Below are positions 5,558 to 7,905 of a stretch of 7,905 bases of DNA, piece by piece. Each line of letters opens with the position of its first letter. Positions within the stretch are counted from its first letter, which is position 1. The translations under genes and the position numbers were made by a program. The stretch is from an uncultured Desulfobulbus sp. (GTDB lineage: Bacteria; Desulfobacterota; Desulfobulbia; Desulfobulbales; Desulfobulbaceae): contig CAMNHX010000060.1 in assembly GCA_946539945.1 (NCBI GenBank), positions 1-7,905 of the forward strand. The letters run 5' to 3'. Under the pieces are notes generated by a model, which did no database searches, had not been told where the DNA came from, and saw only the letters and a list, made by a program, of their open reading frames with translations.

Positions 5558-5581
5558 ATGTAGTGCGACAGGTGAACAGCC

Positions 5582-7150
5582 ATGGAAATCAATGTCATAC
5601 TTGCCCTGCTTCTGATGCTGATAGCGTTGGTGGCAGGCATTGCGGCAGGCGTTTTTTTCAGAAAAAAACTTGTGGAGGAGAACAAGAAAAACGTTGCCCG
5701 GCAGGGACGACAGATCATAGAAAACGCCATCAGCGAGGCAGAGCAGATCAAAAAAACCGCCATCCTGCTGGCCAAGGAAGAAAGCTTGCGCCTCAAGCAG
5801 GAGGCAGACAAGGAGATCAAGGCCAACTATCAGGAACTGAAGGAGGAGCAGCGCCGTCTGAACCGCAAGTCGGATGAAATCCAGCACGAAAGCGAAGTGC
5901 TGGAAGAGCGGCAGCTTGCCCTGGAGCAGCGCCAGGAAAAGGTGCAGGATCAGGAAAAGCTGATGGAAACCCGGAATCGGGAGCTGGCACAGGTGTTGGA
6001 GGCCCAGAGCGAGAAGTTGGAAAGTCTGGCTGGACTCACCCGGGAAGAGGCCAAAAAGCAGCTTATGGAATCCATTGAGGGCGAGGCCCGCATGGATTGC
6101 GCCAAGCGCCTCTTGCGCATGGAAAACGACATGAAGCTGGAGGCAGACCGCAAGAGCAAGAACATTCTGGCGCTGGCCATTGCTCGCTACGCCGGCGACT
6201 ACGTGGCAGACCGCACGGTCTCCATGGTTCCGTTGCCCAACGAGGAGATGAAGGGCCGCATCATTGGCCGTGAGGGCCGCAACATCCGGGCCATTGAGGT
6301 GGCAACTGGCATTGACCTGATCATTGACGACACGCCAGAGGCTGTAATTCTTTCCGGCTTCAACCCGGTGCGGCGGGAAATCGCCCGGCAGGCTCTGGAG
6401 CAGCTCATCGCTGACGGGCGCATTCATCCGGCCCGCATTGAAGAGGTGGTCAAAAAGGTCACGGAAGAGGTGGAAACCGGTATCCGGGAGGCAGGCGAGC
6501 AGGCCACTTTTGACGTGGGCACGCACGGGATGCACCCGGAACTGGTCAATCTGGTTGGGCGTCTCAAGTACCGCACCAGCTACGGGCAGAACATTCTCCA
6601 GCACTCCCTGGAAGTGGCATTTCTCTGCGGCGTACTGGCTGCAGAGCTGGGCGTTGACGAGAAAAAGGCCAAGCGGGTCGGGCTTCTGCACGACATCGGC
6701 AAGGCAGTGGATCATGAGGTGGAAGGCTCTCACGCCATGATTGGTCGTGATCTGGCGCGCAAGTTCGGCGAGGCTGAAGACGTTGTGTATGCCATTGGTG
6801 CGCACCACGAGGAGCAGCCTCCCCGGAGCGTTCTGGATGTTCTGGTTCAGTGCGCGGACGCCCTGTCCGGCGCCCGGCCCGGCGCACGCAAGGAGATGCT
6901 GCAAAGCTACGTCAAGCGGCTGGAAGACCTGGAAAACATTGCCAACGGTTTTCCCGGCGTGGAGAAGTCTTACGCCGTGCAGGCGGGCCGTGACCTGCGC
7001 ATCATTGTGGACAGCCAGACAGTGCGCGACGAAGACGCCATTCTGTTGAGCCGCGACATTGCCCGGGCCGTGGAGCAGCAGCTTTCCTATCCCGGACAGA
7101 TTCGCATCACGGTCATCCGCGAGACACGCTCCGTGGAGTATGCCAAATAA
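5582..7150 (+). CDS. rny: Ribonuclease Y (522 aa)
   Basis: RNase Y is a membrane-anchored endoribonuclease that starts mRNA decay, often as a scaffold for a degradosome-like complex. Residues about 4-26 form one transmembrane helix ([15 protein letters not shown]). Then comes a long charged coiled coil, about 30-200. A KH RNA-binding domain follows with its GxxG loop in IIGREGRN (227-234). The HD phosphohydrolase domain has the metal-binding His341 (QHSLEVA), His370-Asp371 (LLHDIGK) and His408/His409 (GAHHEE). Length and order match the family fully, and the C-terminus ([12 protein letters not shown]) is typical. AGGTGA lies seven bases before ATG 5582. The gene follows 6S RNA and a folded leader with a terminator-like stem, suggesting control of its expression at RNA level. 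Downstream is a structured gap and an unrelated flavoprotein gene. Confidence 0.98.
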   Translation: MEINVILALLLMLIALVAGIAAGVFFRKKLVEENKKNVARQGRQIIENAISEAEQIKKTAILLAKEESLRLKQEADKEIKANYQELKEEQRRLNRKSDEIQHESEVLEERQLALEQRQEKVQDQEKLMETRNRELAQVLEAQSEKLESLAGLTREEAKKQLMESIEGEARMDCAKRLLRMENDMKLEADRKSKNILALAIARYAGDYVADRTVSMVPLPNEEMKGRIIGREGRNIRAIEVATGIDLIIDDTPEAVILSGFNPVRREIARQALEQLIADGRIHPARIEEVVKKVTEEVETGIREAGEQATFDVGTHGMHPELVNLVGRLKYRTSYGQNILQHSLEVAFLCGVLAAELGVDEKKAKRVGLLHDIGKAVDHEVEGSHAMIGRDLARKFGEAEDVVYAIGAHHEEQPPRSVLDVLVQCADALSGARPGARKEMLQSYVKRLEDLENIANGFPGVEKSYAVQAGRDLRIIVDSQTVRDEDAILLSRDIARAVEQQLSYPGQIRITVIRETRSVEYAK

Positions 7151-7448
7151 GCGCGCGAGTTCAGAGGCAACCTGAACCTGTGTACGGTTTTAGAGCCTTT
7201 TCGTTTTGTCTTTTTCCGACTTTCCCGCTTTGCTGGCAAGCCTGAAGCGCGAAGCGCTGAAGAATCTTCTGGAGAATATCGGGAAGAGGACAGGAGCAGT
7301 AGCTTCGCTTCTTCAGCATGACTTTTCAGTGCGATAGCACGGTAAAAGTCTAAAAACTGAAAGCGGAACCGGTCCAACGGCACTCTTTCAGAAACTGCTT
7401 TTGCTTGATTCTCTGTAACAGACGAGCCTTGCACCCAAGGAGAAGCCC
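7151..7448 (+). other. Intergenic region rich in inverted repeats between rny and the flavoprotein gene
   Basis: No gene is supported in 298 bases. Directly after rny comes GTTCAG/CTGAAC (7159-7164/7172-7177), overlapping an alternative stem AACC/GGTT (7175-7189) that runs into a T-rich stretch (7187-7215); together they may act as a weak terminator. Next, GCTGAAGAA (7256-7264) pairs perfectly with TTCTTCAGC (7309-7317) over a 44-base interior. Then GACTTTT/AAAAGTC (7320-7326/7344-7350) encloses GTGC-GATA-GCAC (7329-7340). I saw no strong promoter for the gene at 7449. Confidence 0.55.
7159..7216 (+). terminator. Possible weak terminator after rny
   Basis: Two mutually exclusive short stems (7159-7177 and 7175-7189) precede a T-rich run containing GTTTTGTCTTTTT. 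The T's are not directly attached to the stronger stem, so termination here is plausible but uncertain. Confidence 0.35.
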
Positions 7449-7905
7449 ATGCAGGTGATCGCCCTCAACGGCAGCAGCCGAAAAAACGGCAATACCAATC
7501 TCATCCTGCAAACCGTGCTGGGTGTCTTGGCTGAACATGGCATTGCCGGTCGCATCATCCAACTGTGCGACAAAAAGCTGGACGGCTGTCTGGCCTGCTT
7601 CAAGTGTCAAGGTCAGGCCCGCTGCGTGCAGCAGGATGACTTCAACGAGTGCCTCGAGGCTGTACGGGCAGCAGAGGGACTACTTTTGGGTTCGCCGGTG
7701 TATTCTGCTGACGTGTCAGCCAAAATGAAAGCCTTCTGCGAGCGGGCAGGTGTGGTCGCGGCCACAAATCCCGGCATCTTCCGGCGCAAGGTGGGCGCAG
7801 CAGTGGCAGCAGTGCGCCGGGCAGGTGGGATGCAGACCGTGGATACCATGAACCACTTCTTTCTGAACAAGGAGTTCATCGTGCCGGGCGCGACCTATTG
7901 GAACA
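7449..7905 (+). CDS. Iron-sulfur flavoprotein (Isf-like), NADPH-dependent FMN reductase family (3' end outside window)
   Basis: AAGGAG (7437-7442) lies six bases before ATG 7449, and the frame is open for 152 codons to the window end. The start MQVIALNGSSRKNGNTN is the FMN-phosphate binding loop of flavodoxin-fold reductases. Cys47, Cys50, Cys53 and Cys59 form the compact C-x2-C-x2-C-x5-C motif that in archaeal Isf holds a 4Fe-4S cluster. GSPVYSADVSAKMKAF is the usual second FMN loop and helix. The stretch after it (FRRKVGAAVAAVRRAGG, then NHFFLNKEFIVPGA, ending YWN) is typical of the family. Such proteins move electrons between ferredoxin-type donors and small acceptors, and are linked to O2/H2O2 detoxification in anaerobes; the partner here is unknown. 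About 30-80 residues may be missing. The gene follows rny but is set apart by a 298-base structured gap. Confidence 0.9.
   Translation, partial: MQVIALNGSSRKNGNTNLILQTVLGVLAEHGIAGRIIQLCDKKLDGCLACFKCQGQARCVQQDDFNECLEAVRAAEGLLLGSPVYSADVSAKMKAFCERAGVVAATNPGIFRRKVGAAVAAVRRAGGMQTVDTMNHFFLNKEFIVPGATYWN

Larger units (their letters stand above)
5266..5581 (+). other. Structured non-coding region between 6S RNA and rny (rny leader or extra ncRNA)
   Basis: No coding region is supported in these 316 bases. They hold a chain of stem-loops: TCCCT/AGGGA (5274-5278/5298-5302) enclosing ACGCC/GGCGT (5282-5286/5291-5295); AAGCCG/CGGCTT (5313-5328) with a short T-run; CAGAC/GTCTG (5420-5435); CCTGTCGC/GCGGCAGG (5457-5478, one G-T pair); and a terminator-like hairpin at 5521-5557. 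I saw no convincing promoter inside. The stretch is probably the 5' untranslated leader of rny, a separate small RNA, or both. Confidence 0.55.

Noticed and set aside
5338..5826. Minus-strand open frame across the rny leader and rny start
   Set aside because: It is a shadow frame of rny plus structured leader; no start site or motif supports it.
5513..6904. 463-codon minus-strand open frame opposite rny
   Set aside because: It lies antisense to a fully conserved RNase Y. The frame is open because of codon bias, and its product shows no recognisable domain.

Overview
The window reads as chromosomal DNA of a GC-rich Gram-negative anaerobe, most likely a Desulfovibrio-like member of the Desulfobacterota. 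This rests on RNase Y in a diderm-type genome (a lipoprotein transglycosylase and several Sec-exported periplasmic proteins), a 6S RNA beside rny, a MutT-type Nudix hydrolase, and a 4Fe-4S flavoprotein of the kind common in strict anaerobes. The assignment is inference from gene content; no search was possible.

Left part (1-2628, + strand): a probable operon of exported proteins. Three tandem genes (the first cut by the window edge) encode paralogous two-domain proteins made of small beta-rich, lipocalin-like repeats. In the second and third genes the two domains are joined by Gly/Pro/Gln/Trp-rich linkers. Their N-terminal domains are nearly the same and their C-terminal domains have diverged. 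A fourth small exported protein with five cysteines follows. No function could be recognised for any of them.

Middle (2629-4542): an AT-rich convergent gap carries a strong minus-strand terminator for a small exported four-cysteine protein (2923-3177). Upstream of that, also on the minus strand, is a GH23 lytic transglycosylase lipoprotein (3322-4542). A Nudix hydrolase (4529-5011, +) starts inside the 5' end of the transglycosylase gene, so two divergent genes overlap head to head.

Right part (5012-7905, + strand): hand folding shows a long rod-like RNA at about 5084-5265 with its own promoter, a central bubble and a closing stem that runs into eight T's. This fits 6S RNA. Some 300 bases of strongly folded non-coding DNA follow, ending in a terminator-like hairpin only 24 bases before the start of RNase Y (rny). 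That position suggests a conditional terminator in the rny leader. After rny, a 298-base gap full of inverted repeats leads to a partial gene for an iron-sulfur flavoprotein (Isf-like), cut by the window end.

Two themes stand out. One is cell-envelope proteins: the exported paralogs, the small Cys-rich proteins and a peptidoglycan lytic enzyme. The other is RNA-based control and decay: 6S RNA and RNase Y. No mobile element, CRISPR array, tRNA or rRNA was seen.
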